64,000 nucleotides of DNA from positions 1,612,001 through 1,676,000 of the forward strand of contig NC_007516.1 in the NCBI RefSeq assembly GCF_000012625.1, in the 5' to 3' direction. A program made the position numbers and the translations under genes. Shown one piece after another: positions 22,768 to 33,428 of this stretch (position 1 is the first letter of the stretch; every line of letters begins with the position of its first letter). The notes under the pieces were generated by a model. The model was not told the DNA's origin and ran no database searches. It was given only the letters and a program-made list of their open reading frames with translations. The stretch comes from Synechococcus sp. CC9605. GTDB lineage: Bacteria > Cyanobacteriota > Cyanobacteriia > PCC-6307 > Cyanobiaceae.

Positions 22768-23898
22768 ATGCGACCGTTCATGACCGTGGCCCTGGAAGCC
22801 ATCGCCGATCGCTTCCATCCTCGCGAGGGGATCAAAGCCATCCGCTCCCTTGGCTCGGGCAACGTCAACGAAACCTTCCTTGTGACCCACGAGGGACCGG
22901 GCGGCGCCTTCGTCATGCAACGCCTGAACACAAACGTGTTCGATCGGCCTGACCTGGTGATGCAGAACCTGCAGGCCCTGGGCGACCATATGGAACGCCG
23001 TCTCGCCTCTCCACCCCCACAACTGAAGGGGCGGCGCTGGGAAGTGCCCAGGGTGGTTCCCTGCCGGCGAGAGGCCTCCCCCTGGATCGAACAGAACGGA
23101 GAGTTCTGGCGCTCAATCACCTACATCGGTGCGGCGACCACGAGCGACGTCATCCAGGACAGTGCCCACGCCCAGGAAGTGGGATACGGGGTGGGAATGT
23201 TCCACCACTTGATCAGCGATCTGCCCACCGATCAACTGGCGGAAACCCTCGAGAATTTCCATGTCACGCCGGCCTACCTCCAACGCTTCGATGGGATCGA
23301 CCCGGCCCCAGACCGCCTGGGGCCGGCCGAGCGTGACGCCTGCGCATTCATCGAGGCACGTCGCCAAGGCATCGATGTGCTGGAAGCAGCACTCACCCGC
23401 GGTGAACTCCATCACCGCCCCATCCACGGGGACCCGAAGATCAACAACGTGATGATCGATGAGGCCAGCGGCCAGGCGATCGGTCTGATCGATCTGGACA
23501 CGGTCAAACCGGGGCTCATTCATTACGACATCGGTGACTGTGTGCGCTCCTGCTGCAATCCAGCCGGTGAAGAAACCCTCTGCCTCGACGACGTGAGCTT
23601 CGACATGGAGCTCTGTGAGGCAATCCTCACGGGCTACCTCTCCGTTGCGGGTGGGTTCCTGAGTGACTGGGACCTGCACTATCTGCCCCACTGCATCCGC
23701 CTGATCCCCCTGGAGCTTGGCCTGCGCTTTCTCACGGATCACTTGGAGGGCGATGTGTATTTCCGCTGCGATCGACCTGGGCACAACCTGCAACGGGCCC
23801 TGGTGCAGTTCCGACTCACCGAAGCGGTGGAGCAGCAGTTCAACGCCCTGGAGCAATTGGTTGCGCGGCTAAAGCAGCAGCCAAATCCAAACCTCTGA
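22768..23898 (+). CDS. APH-family phosphotransferase / sugar kinase-like
   Basis: A protein of about 376 aa of the aminoglycoside-phosphotransferase kinase fold. FVMQRLN near residue 45 supplies the ATP-binding region. The catalytic loop is HGDPKINNVMID (HxDxxxxN), and the metal-binding LIDLDTVKPG plays the DFG role. Homologues include N-acetylhexosamine 1-kinases, so a small sugar is the likely substrate rather than an antibiotic. Start at 22768 or 22780 is preferred over 22723, which would lie within 30 bases of the displaced stop codon. Before insertion this gene would have followed the 504-aa gene by about 70 bases. Confidence 0.8.
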   Translation: MRPFMTVALEAIADRFHPREGIKAIRSLGSGNVNETFLVTHEGPGGAFVMQRLNTNVFDRPDLVMQNLQALGDHMERRLASPPPQLKGRRWEVPRVVPCRREASPWIEQNGEFWRSITYIGAATTSDVIQDSAHAQEVGYGVGMFHHLISDLPTDQLAETLENFHVTPAYLQRFDGIDPAPDRLGPAERDACAFIEARRQGIDVLEAALTRGELHHRPIHGDPKINNVMIDEASGQAIGLIDLDTVKPGLIHYDIGDCVRSCCNPAGEETLCLDDVSFDMELCEAILTGYLSVAGGFLSDWDLHYLPHCIRLIPLELGLRFLTDHLEGDVYFRCDRPGHNLQRALVQFRLTEAVEQQFNALEQLVARLKQQPNPNL

Positions 23899-23899
23899 G

Positions 23900-24475
23900 A
23901 TGGCGCGTTCTGCCGTGATGCTGCGTCAGGGCTGCCGCCTGATCCCCTTTGAACGGTCCATTCCAGCGGGGGTCCAGATCAGCGCTGAACTAGTGTGGAT
24001 GCGCGAGGGTTGGCTGGAACTCAGCTATGGGGTTCTGGCCCGCGCGGCCAAGGGCATCGGCGTTCTGAAGCTGCCGGTGGGGCTTAAGGATGGGCCCCAA
24101 CAGGGGCAGCGCAAAGATGAGCTCTGGACCACCACCTGCTTCGAGGCCTTCATCGCTGCCCCCGGAGCCCAGCGTTATTGGGAAGTGAATCTGGCGGCCA
24201 ATGGCGATTGGGCGCTCTATCGCTTCGATGGCTACCGCAGTGGACAAACCCAACAGGAGCTGAGCACACCCCCAACGGTGCGGCTGCAACGCGGATTGCA
24301 CCAACTGCGGCTCGACGCCCGGATTGCCTTGGAGCCCTGGTGGACACCAGATGTCAGCCCAGACCTGGCACTGACGGCCGTGATTGACCGTGCACAGGAG
24401 GGGCTGAGCCATTGGGCGCTCAGCCATGGCCCCAAGGCGGACTTTCACGACCGCAGCAACTTTCTTGCCGCCTGA
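23900..24475 (+). CDS. DOMON-like domain protein
   Basis: A 191-aa protein matching the cytosolic DOMON-like (DOMON_DOH-type) family: DELWTTTCFEAFIA in the centre, then YWEVNLAANGDWALYRFDGY and a C-terminal LSHWALSHGPKADFHDR, a beta-sandwich pattern. Such domains bind haem or sugars elsewhere; here the ligand is unknown. It starts one base after the stop of the kinase gene, so the two are translationally coupled. Confidence 0.75.
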   Translation: MARSAVMLRQGCRLIPFERSIPAGVQISAELVWMREGWLELSYGVLARAAKGIGVLKLPVGLKDGPQQGQRKDELWTTTCFEAFIAAPGAQRYWEVNLAANGDWALYRFDGYRSGQTQQELSTPPTVRLQRGLHQLRLDARIALEPWWTPDVSPDLALTAVIDRAQEGLSHWALSHGPKADFHDRSNFLAA

Positions 24476-24514
24476 ACCGCACCGGTAGGGTCTGCACAGC
24501 GCCCCTGCCCCACC

Positions 24515-25519
24515 ATGCGCAGCCGCAATGTGCTTGCTGTCTCGGCCATCACGGCGAGCCTGCTGACAGGGCTCTGGCTTAGGCCAAAACAGCCGCATGG
24601 CGCAGCCGAAGTGGTTGTTTCCAATCCAGTGGTAACTGAGCCACTGGTGACTGAGCCAGGGGTGAAATCACCTGTGCTGCTTCCTGCCCAGGCCAGCCAA
24701 CCGAAAACCAAAGACGGCCGGCAGTACCCCCTTGTGCCAGCTGAGCCAGCCGAGCTTGCAACACTGCTGGCGGCCGTTGAACAGGCGCTGCGGGATCCCG
24801 CCACGGCGGCCGAGGCCCTGCCCGATCTCGGCCATCAACAACAGGTGATCTATCGGGTCTTGTCGACGGACCAACCCAGATCTCAGCAGGTGATCAAGGC
24901 TCTACCTCCGCGCTGGCGCAGCGTGGCGGAACGCCACCTGGCAGCACGGCGTGAATTCGTTCGCATGAGCCGCGGCCGTGGACCGACGATGCTCCCCGCC
25001 TGGCGGATCATTCAGCCCGAACCAGCGGCGAATCTGCTCAGCTATTACCGCAAGGCCGAGGCAGCAACAGGGATCGAATGGGAGGTTCTAGCGGCCGTGA
25101 ACCTTGTGGAAACCGGCATGGGACGCATCGACGGCATCTCTGTGGCCAATGCCCAGGGCCCGATGCAGTTCCTGCCCACCACCTGGGCCGAACCGGGAAT
25201 TGGCGCCGGGAACATCCGCGATCCCCACGACGCCATCCAGGCAGCAGCGCGTTATCTGGTGAGACGGGGCGGACTGCAGGACATTCGCCGCGGCCTCTGG
25301 GGTTACAACAACAGCGATTACTACGGCCGCGCCGTGCTGCTCTATGCCTCACTGATGAAGGAGGACCCTGCCGCCTACACCGGGTTGTATCACTGGGAGA
25401 TCCACTTCAATGCAGCGGCCGGTGATCTTTGGCTGCCGGTGGGTTACAACCAACCGCAGCGCATCACGGTTGAAGAGCATCTGCAAGCCAACCCAGCCAG
25501 CAGATCACCAAACGGGTGA
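24515..25519 (+). CDS. Lytic transglycosylase, SLT domain
   Basis: A 334-aa exported protein with an N-terminal hydrophobic signal/anchor (VLAVSAITASLLTGLWL). The C-terminal SLT-type goose-lysozyme-like domain starts with WEVLAAVNLVETGMGRI, where the Glu is the catalytic acid. GPMQFLPTTW and AARYLVRRGGL follow as in the family. It would cleave the glycan strand of peptidoglycan. A Pro/Val-rich linker joins the two parts. Confidence 0.82.
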   Translation: MRSRNVLAVSAITASLLTGLWLRPKQPHGAAEVVVSNPVVTEPLVTEPGVKSPVLLPAQASQPKTKDGRQYPLVPAEPAELATLLAAVEQALRDPATAAEALPDLGHQQQVIYRVLSTDQPRSQQVIKALPPRWRSVAERHLAARREFVRMSRGRGPTMLPAWRIIQPEPAANLLSYYRKAEAATGIEWEVLAAVNLVETGMGRIDGISVANAQGPMQFLPTTWAEPGIGAGNIRDPHDAIQAAARYLVRRGGLQDIRRGLWGYNNSDYYGRAVLLYASLMKEDPAAYTGLYHWEIHFNAAAGDLWLPVGYNQPQRITVEEHLQANPASRSPNG

Positions 25520-25562
25520 GCATCGACACCTACGCTGAGACCTGGCGTGAACCAGGAAGCGG

Positions 25563-27588
<2,026 letters not shown>

Positions 27589-27604
27589 ATGACGTCACAG
27601 CCCC

Positions 27605-28498
27605 ATGGCGCTGATTCTTCCTGGCAGTTACCACAAAATCGCGGAGGTTGAACGCAACCGGATCTCCTGGATTGAGCCTGAACAGGCTGAACGCCAGGAC
27701 ATCCGGCCCCTGCGTATCGGCATCTTGAACATCATGCCGCTGGGCAAGCAGTACGAGTTCAACCTGCTGCATCCGCTGGGCCTATCGGTGCTGCAGATCG
27801 AACCGATTTGGATTCGCCTCAACTCCCACGCCTACAAGAGTTGGGATCAGAACCATCTCGACCAGCTCTATGTGAGCTGGGATGAAGCCTTGTCCCAGGG
27901 TCCTTTGGATGGCTTGATAATCACCGGTGCCCCCGTGGAACACCTGCCTTTTGAACAGGTCAGTTACTGGAACGAACTGGTCCAGTTGATCGAGGAAGCG
28001 CGCAGCACCTGTGCCAGCACGCTCGGACTGTGCTGGGCCGGTTTCGCCCTCGCCTACCTTGCGGGCGTCGACAAGGTGGCCTTCCAGCAGAAGCTGTTCG
28101 GGATCTACCCGATGCGCAGCCTTGTGCCGGGGCATCCATTGATGGGAACCCAGGACGACCATTTCGTCTGCCCCCAAAGCCGTCATGCCGGACTGCCGGA
28201 TGCTGCGATGGAAGCCGCCGAACGGGACGGGCGTCTTCGTTTGCTCGCCCATGGCGAACAGGTGGGCTACACCATTTTCGAGACACCGGATCAGCGGCAG
28301 CTGATGCACCTCGGCCACCCCGAATACAACGTGGGACGAATCCTCGGAGAAATGGATCGCGACCGAGCCCGCGGAGATGTTCCGCCGCCCGAAAATTTCG
28401 ATGCGGCCCAACCCCAGACCCTCTGGCGCTCCCACCGAAATCTTCTGTTCCAGCAGTGGCTCTGGTTCTGCTATCAGCGGGTCAGCCTGAAGGCCTGA
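27605..28498 (+). CDS. metA: Homoserine O-acyltransferase MetA
   Basis: A 297-aa MetA-family acyltransferase with a class-I glutamine-amidotransferase-like fold. The catalytic Cys is in STLGLCWAGFALAYL, and the His/Glu pair is in LMHLGHPEYNVGRI. RPLRIGILNIMPLGKQYEFN is the N-terminal signature. The family uses succinyl- or acetyl-CoA. Since metY lies just upstream, O-acetylhomoserine is the more likely product (inference from context). Confidence 0.9.
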   Translation: MALILPGSYHKIAEVERNRISWIEPEQAERQDIRPLRIGILNIMPLGKQYEFNLLHPLGLSVLQIEPIWIRLNSHAYKSWDQNHLDQLYVSWDEALSQGPLDGLIITGAPVEHLPFEQVSYWNELVQLIEEARSTCASTLGLCWAGFALAYLAGVDKVAFQQKLFGIYPMRSLVPGHPLMGTQDDHFVCPQSRHAGLPDAAMEAAERDGRLRLLAHGEQVGYTIFETPDQRQLMHLGHPEYNVGRILGEMDRDRARGDVPPPENFDAAQPQTLWRSHRNLLFQQWLWFCYQRVSLKA

Positions 28499-28523
28499 TC
28501 AGGCTTGGCTGCAGCAGCACCCC

Positions 28524-28841
28524 TTAACCGTGTCGTTTCGGAGTGGGTTCCAGATTGGCCGAAGGCTCCTGAGCGACGGCATCTGGACGCTCAGCGGATT
28601 TGCGATTGAGTTCCCGCTCCAGCGAGGCGATGCGTCTCTCGCGAAGGCAATGACGGCATCCACCCAGGGTTTGAAGATGCTTTTCCGGTGTGATCGTGAT
28701 CGGTTGAACCGGATGGGCGTTGCAACGGATTTGAACAGGACTCTTGTAACTGCGCCAGCGGATCAAGCTGTAATCGAATTGATCACCGAAGCGCTGCACA
28801 GCGCGCTTGAGGAATTCGTCTTGGGTGATTCGAGCTCCCAT
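28524..28841 (-). CDS. DUF723-like zinc-ribbon protein
   Basis: A 105-aa protein. FLKRAVQRFGDQFDYSLIRW, QIRCNAHP and HLQTLGGCRHCLRERR follow the pattern of the DUF723 domain: a short alpha-beta unit with a C-x-x-H, C-x-x-C zinc knuckle often attached to endonucleases. No nuclease domain is attached here, and the C-terminal third is polar (NRKSAERPDA onward). The ATG at 28841 is 60 bases from the divergent AlkB-like start. DNA binding is likely but unproven. Confidence 0.5.
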   Translation of the reverse strand: MGARITQDEFLKRAVQRFGDQFDYSLIRWRSYKSPVQIRCNAHPVQPITITPEKHLQTLGGCRHCLRERRIASLERELNRKSAERPDAVAQEPSANLEPTPKRHG

Positions 28842-28900
28842 GCCACCGAATGTATGGGACAGTCTCGGGAACGAACCGACCTCGTCATCCGACGTCACGA

Positions 28901-29485
28901 ATGACCATCCATCCAGCTGCAGCTGAAACGGACTGGTCCCTGCTTGAGGGTTGGCTGAAGCCGGATCTTGCAAGGCACTGGCAAACACAGCTTGAACAAC
29001 AGCTCCAGTGGGAGCAGCCCGTCGTTCAGGTCTATGGCAAGCGCCACCCGGTCCCCCGAATGACGGTGTTTCTTGCCGATGAAGGAATTCATTACCGCTA
29101 CAGCGGTGCCATTCACACCGGTGATGGATGGCCTGCATGGTTCAAGCCATTGCTGCACCAAGTGAATGAAGCCTGTGAGACCAACTTCAACGGATGCCTG
29201 CTCAATTGGTATCGCCATGGCGATGACCGCATGGGTTGGCACGCCGATGACGAACCGGAAATTGATCAGCGGGCTCCGATTGCCTCCCTTTCACTCGGGG
29301 CAACGCGGGATTTTCAGCTCCGCCACCGCGAAACTGCACATTTAAAAAGGTCTCTGCCGTTGGTCGATGGTGACCTTCTGGTGATGCACCCGGGCTGTCA
29401 GAGCCGATGGATGCACAGTGTTCCTCAGCGGCGCAAAGTGCAGAGCACCCGCATCAACCTCACCTTTCGCCGTTTTCAGAACTGA
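28901..29485 (+). CDS. AlkB-like alpha-ketoglutarate-dependent dioxygenase
   Basis: A 194-aa protein of the AlkB family of 2OG-Fe(II) dioxygenases that repair alkylated bases. Iron ligands are H-x-D in GWHADDEPEIDQ and a distal His in WMHSVPQRRK. The 2OG-binding RINLTFRRF (R-x5-R type) closes the motif. PRMTVFLAD and NWYRHGDDRMGWH are typical of the ALKBH2/3-like branch. It overlaps the convergent AEC transporter by ten bases at its 3' end. Confidence 0.85.
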   Translation: MTIHPAAAETDWSLLEGWLKPDLARHWQTQLEQQLQWEQPVVQVYGKRHPVPRMTVFLADEGIHYRYSGAIHTGDGWPAWFKPLLHQVNEACETNFNGCLLNWYRHGDDRMGWHADDEPEIDQRAPIASLSLGATRDFQLRHRETAHLKRSLPLVDGDLLVMHPGCQSRWMHSVPQRRKVQSTRINLTFRRFQN

Positions 29486-30390
29486 GACCGCAACAGCAAA
29501 CCCCACGCGGGCGCTGTGATCAGGGCCAACAACGTGCTCCAAAACACCAGCCCAGCGGCACGCTCCTGATCAGCACCCACAGACTCTGCAATCAGCAACA
29601 AAGAGATTGCCGTTGGCGCGGCTCCTTGCAGAGCAACCGCCTGAACCATCAACGGCTTGAACTGGAGCAGAGACGCCAGCAGCAGAAGAAACAACGGATA
29701 GAGCAACAACTTGGCCAGCAGTGGCCTCAGCAGCTGCAGAGGACGTGCCACCGGAGCAATGCCCTGACGATGAATGCTGCCCAGGCGCATGCCCACCACC
29801 ATCAGAGCCAGCACAATCACGCAGCGGGAAGGCCACCACAACGCATCGCCCACCGACGCTGACCAGGGAGTCATCAGAACCAGCAGAGCGCCGATGAGCC
29901 CTCGGGTTGCCGGACTGGCAGCAAGGTTGCTCAGCAGCCCTCGCAGCCGTTGAGAACCATCAACCTGTCCCCCGAGCAGCAACGGCCCCAGGCTCCAGGC
30001 CATCAGGGTCGCCCCCAGGTCGTAACCAATGACGATGGGCAGAGCCTCGCCGGGCAGGAAGGCCAGAGCGAGAGGAACTCCGAAATAGGCCGTGTTTCCG
30101 GTGCAGCTGCCAAGCCGCAGCGTGGGGGACGCCAGCTCAGCCAATCCAGGCAGGCGAGCGGCTCCCACCAAAACAAGGCTCATTGCGAGCACCGCAAGAC
30201 CCGCAGCCTGCAACATGTCGCTGCTTAGGCCACCCTTCAACAGCAGCCCCATCACACTGATCGGTACACCGAACCGCACCAGTGGTGAGGCCAAACGGGT
30301 GGACAGGGTTTGATGTCGTCGACCAGCCCAGAACCCAATCAGAAGAGAGGGCACAAGCTCCAGCAAAAACCGAAGAATTGGCTCCTCCAT
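29476..30390 (-). CDS. AEC family transporter
   Basis: A 304-aa integral membrane protein with about ten hydrophobic segments, a Pro/Gly-rich centre (GSCTGNTAYFGVPLALAFLP) and the typical N-terminal half repeat of the auxin-efflux-carrier superfamily. Bacterial members export small organic acids or amino acids. The substrate cannot be inferred. It stands alone with a start at 30390. Confidence 0.75.
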   Translation of the reverse strand: MEEPILRFLLELVPSLLIGFWAGRRHQTLSTRLASPLVRFGVPISVMGLLLKGGLSSDMLQAAGLAVLAMSLVLVGAARLPGLAELASPTLRLGSCTGNTAYFGVPLALAFLPGEALPIVIGYDLGATLMAWSLGPLLLGGQVDGSQRLRGLLSNLAASPATRGLIGALLVLMTPWSASVGDALWWPSRCVIVLALMVVGMRLGSIHRQGIAPVARPLQLLRPLLAKLLLYPLFLLLLASLLQFKPLMVQAVALQGAAPTAISLLLIAESVGADQERAAGLVFWSTLLALITAPAWGLLLRSQF

Positions 30391-30478
30391 CAGACAATTC
30401 GACCCTAGAAAGCTGAGGTGACTGATGACTCGGCCCGAGACCTAATCTGACGTCCGATCGGCCGCGTGGATCCAGCTA

Positions 30479-30670
30479 TTGCAACCAGCTTCACGCCATC
30501 GCATTGTGCGCAGTGATCAATCAGAAGATGGGCTGACACGGCAGCGCTTTGACAGCTACGACGCTGCCTACGATGAACTTGAGCGTTACTACGGCGATTT
30601 TTGCTGCTCTGATGATGATCGTGTCGAGTACTCGATCGTTTCTGAACCCTCAGACACTCCGGAGGTTTGA
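30479..30670 (+). CDS. Small conserved picocyanobacterial protein
   Basis: A 63-aa acidic protein with RFDSYDAAYDELERYYGDFC then CSDDDRVEYSIV, a pattern I associate with short picocyanobacterial hypothetical proteins. The TTG at 30479 is doubtful; GTG codons at 30463 (another frame) and 30504 are alternatives. Function unknown. Confidence 0.5.
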   Translation: MQPASRHRIVRSDQSEDGLTRQRFDSYDAAYDELERYYGDFCCSDDDRVEYSIVSEPSDTPEV

Positions 30671-30862
30671 ACCACTGAGGGGGCGTCAACATCAACCCGT
30701 CAAGCTTCATCGCAGAGGGACAGTCTCAAAAGCCAGACCACAGAGACGCATCCCTAGATTGCCAGCTTTCAAACCACTAAGCCTTGGCAATATCGGCTCG
30801 ATTGATTGACATCTAGCCAGCCAACCAGTTATGAACTATGTATCCATTGAGACGCATTTGAA

Positions 30863-31252
30863 ATGCTGACTGGTTCCGAACTGCTTGCCAAGGTCAAAGA
30901 ACTTGGAGATGTTTCCAAATCCGATCTGGTGCGAGCTTGCGGATACGTCTCTGACAAGAAAGATGGTGGTGACCGCCTGAATTTCACTGCGTTCTACGAG
31001 GCTCTGCTCGAGGCCAAGGGCGTCAATCTGAGCAGCGGTGGTGCTGCGATTGGAAAAGGCGGTCGCAAGCTGAGCTACATCGCCAAGGTGCAGGGCAATG
31101 GCAATCTGCTGATCGGTAAGGCTTACACCGCCATGCTGAATCTGGAGCCCGGTGATGAATTCGAGATCAAGCTTGGCAAGAAAGCCATCCGTCTGATCCC
31201 CACCGGTGCAGCTGCGGAGCACAGCGAAGCTGCTGACCAGGTTGACGAGTGA
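30863..31252 (+). CDS. cyAbrB-type transcriptional regulator
   Basis: A 129-aa protein of the cyanobacterial AbrB family. The N-terminal half (TGSELLAKVKELGDVSKSDL, then CGYV) resembles the conserved helical region, and the C-terminal SpoVT/AbrB swapped-hairpin domain has YIAKVQGNGNLLIGKAYTAM then EPGDEFEIKLGKK. cyAbrB proteins regulate carbon and nitrogen metabolism. A strong terminator follows 37 bases after the stop, so the gene is probably monocistronic. Confidence 0.88.
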   Translation: MLTGSELLAKVKELGDVSKSDLVRACGYVSDKKDGGDRLNFTAFYEALLEAKGVNLSSGGAAIGKGGRKLSYIAKVQGNGNLLIGKAYTAMLNLEPGDEFEIKLGKKAIRLIPTGAAAEHSEAADQVDE

Positions 31253-31289
31253 TCAACTGATCCATCACTTCAATTTGAATGCCTTTCAG

Positions 31290-31317
31290 CCCCTCCCATC
31301 CCAGGAGGGGTTTTTTT
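31290..31317 (+). terminator. Rho-independent terminator after cyAbrB
   Basis: CCCCTCC (31290-31296), seven-base loop and GGAGGGG (31304-31310), followed by seven T residues to 31317. Confidence 0.85.
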
Positions 31318-31371
31318 AGGCAACGAAGCACCCAGGGCCGTCCCGCAGCCACGCTGGGGCTGGCATCAATA

Positions 31372-31686
31372 ATGCTGCTCGGTAAAGTGAGCCCGAGTGG
31401 AGCGACAGGCTTGAAATCCTTCAGGGCAACAATCGCTTCGTTCCTGAGCAATACGTTTCTTTTGGGGGGCTCAGTCGCCCTGTCCATCCACATCGTGCTG
31501 ACCTTTTTTCGGATGCACGGACTGGTGCTGACCCTCGCTTTTGTGGCGTTTTGGCTGATCAGCGTGACGGCCTACTTCCTATGGCAGGAGAAGCAGTCGG
31601 TGCCTCGGACTGTCAGAAAAACGTCGACGCACGACGAGCAGAGCCGAAAGCCCACTGAGGCTTGGAAAGAACGACAGTCAGCCTGA
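31372..31686 (+). CDS. Small two-helix membrane protein
   Basis: A 104-aa protein with two hydrophobic segments (FLLGGSVALSIHIVLTFF and GLVLTLAFVAFWLISVTAYF) and a charged C-terminal tail. The ATG at 31372 is chosen because a longer frame to 31279 would begin in the cyAbrB terminator. It lies in the gap between that terminator and the convergent ABC transporter. No family recognised. Confidence 0.5.
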   Translation: MLLGKVSPSGATGLKSFRATIASFLSNTFLLGGSVALSIHIVLTFFRMHGLVLTLAFVAFWLISVTAYFLWQEKQSVPRTVRKTSTHDEQSRKPTEAWKERQSA

Positions 31687-31713
31687 GGCCCTGCACGAGG
31701 TTGTGCAAGTCCT

Positions 31714-32457
31714 TTAGTGCTGCATCTGATTGAGGAACCTGCGGCTGCGTTCTTCCCTGGCATTGCTAAAGAACGTCTCTGGATCGGAGGTCTCCACCAC
31801 CTGGCCCCGATCCATGAACATCACCCGATCCGCCACCTCACGGGCAAAGCCCAGTTCGTGGGTGACCACCACCATCGTCATGCCGCCTTTGGCCAACTGA
31901 CGCATGGCATCCAACACTTCTTTCACCCGCTCCGGATCCAAGGCGCTGGTGGGCTCGTCGAACAGCATCACCTCAGGATCCAACGCCAAAGCACGGGCGA
32001 TCGCCACCCGCTGCTGCTGACCACCACTGAGCTGCGCCGGGTACTTGTGGGCCTGCTCTCGAATGCCCATCTGGTCAAGGAGCTCCATGGCCCGCTGCTC
32101 GGCAGCCGCCTTGGCACGCTGTTGCACCTTGATCGGGGCAAGGGTGATGTTGTCGAGGATGGAAAGGTGGGGAAACAGGTTGAACTGCTGAAACACCATC
32201 CCCACGCGCTTGCGAATCGCCCGCACCTGACGTTCCCCATGGGTGGCATCCAAGGGAACCCCGAGTACATCAAGAGCTCCGCCATCCAGCGACTCCAGAC
32301 CGTTGAACGTGCGGATCAGCGTGCTCTTGCCGGACCCGGAAGGACCCATCACCACGAGCACTTCGCCGCTGTTCACCTCAAGGGTGACGCCGTCGAGAGC
32401 TCGAACCCCTTGGGAATAGCTCTTGACCAGATCAGTGGCACGAATGGCGACAGTCAT
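31714..32457 (-). CDS. Amino acid ABC transporter ATP-binding protein
   Basis: A 247-aa ABC ATPase with Walker A GPSGSGKST (about residue 38), Q-loop VFQQFNLFPH, signature LSGGQQQRVAIARAL, Walker B VMLFDEPTS and an H-loop in VVVTHELGFAREVADRV. The sequence is of the GlnQ/AapP/BgtA polar amino acid type. Its start overlaps the upstream permease gene by four bases, and it ends the four-gene leftward operon. Confidence 0.9.
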   Translation of the reverse strand: MTVAIRATDLVKSYSQGVRALDGVTLEVNSGEVLVVMGPSGSGKSTLIRTFNGLESLDGGALDVLGVPLDATHGERQVRAIRKRVGMVFQQFNLFPHLSILDNITLAPIKVQQRAKAAAEQRAMELLDQMGIREQAHKYPAQLSGGQQQRVAIARALALDPEVMLFDEPTSALDPERVKEVLDAMRQLAKGGMTMVVVTHELGFAREVADRVMFMDRGQVVETSDPETFFSNAREERSRRFLNQMQH

Positions 32458-33428
32458 AAGGCGGAGCGGGCAGGGTCAAGCTGAACTTCCAGGTGGCGGG
32501 CCAGCAGCGCCATGGCCGTACACGCCAGCCAGTAAACCGCAGCAAGCCAGAGATAGACCTCCAGATAGCGACCGATGAATGCCGGATTCGCCAACAGGCT
32601 GCGGCTGATGCCCAGCAATTCCACCAAACCGAGAATGGCCATCAAGCTTGTGTTTTGCAGCAGACCCACCGCCTGGTTGGTGAGCGACGGAAGCGCGACC
32701 CGCAGCGCCTGCGGCAGCACCACCAATTGCAGCGATTGACGGGGCGACAGCCCCAGCACGGCTGCAGCCTCCCGCTGGGTGGGAGGAATCGCCTGCAGTC
32801 CACCACGCACATCCTCTGCGATGTACGCCGCTGCAAACAAGGCGAAGGCAACAACCGCCCGCAGAACCCGATTGATTTCAAGCCCTGGCGGCAGGAACAA
32901 CGGAATCAGCAGTTGTCCAAAGAACAAAACCGCAATCAACGGCACAGCCCGCATCAACTCGATGTAAGCGGCGCTGCTCCAACGCAACACCGGCAGATCA
33001 CTGCGCCGACCGAGAGCAAGAAGAATCCCCAACGGAAGTGCCAAAGCACCACTGCCTCCTGTGAGCAGCAGCGTGAGCGTGAGACCGCCCCAACTGCGCG
33101 TCCCCACCGGCAACAATCCCAAACCTCCGGCCAGAAGCCACAGTCCCAGCGGTGCCATCACGATCCAGAGCAATGGCAACCAGCGGCGAACCCAACCACG
33201 CTTCGGACCGACGAGGGTCAGCAGCGTGAGGGTGATCAATGCAGCCATCCACAGCAGCGGACGCCAGCGTTGATCCGCTGGAAAACTGCCCACCGCATAC
33301 AGCGGCAGATTTGTGGTCACCACAGACCAGTCGGCCGCAACCAGCAGCCAATGCAGCATGGACCAGCCAGCCCAGCCCATTAGAGCCAGCAGCAGCAGGG
33401 TGATTCCACGGTCCAACCAACGGTTCAT
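32454..33428 (-). CDS. natH: Amino acid ABC transporter permease 2 (NatH/AapM-like)
   Basis: A 324-aa inner-membrane permease with an N-terminal extension (two helices and NLPLYAVGSFP) before the usual amino-acid transport domain. The EAA loop is REAAAVLGLSPRQSLQLVVL with PQALRVALPSL. This matches the second permease of the broad-specificity Nat/Aap systems. It overlaps the ATPase gene by four bases and abuts the first permease at 33428. Confidence 0.8.
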   Translation of the reverse strand: MNRWLDRGITLLLLALMGWAGWSMLHWLLVAADWSVVTTNLPLYAVGSFPADQRWRPLLWMAALITLTLLTLVGPKRGWVRRWLPLLWIVMAPLGLWLLAGGLGLLPVGTRSWGGLTLTLLLTGGSGALALPLGILLALGRRSDLPVLRWSSAAYIELMRAVPLIAVLFFGQLLIPLFLPPGLEINRVLRAVVAFALFAAAYIAEDVRGGLQAIPPTQREAAAVLGLSPRQSLQLVVLPQALRVALPSLTNQAVGLLQNTSLMAILGLVELLGISRSLLANPAFIGRYLEVYLWLAAVYWLACTAMALLARHLEVQLDPARSAL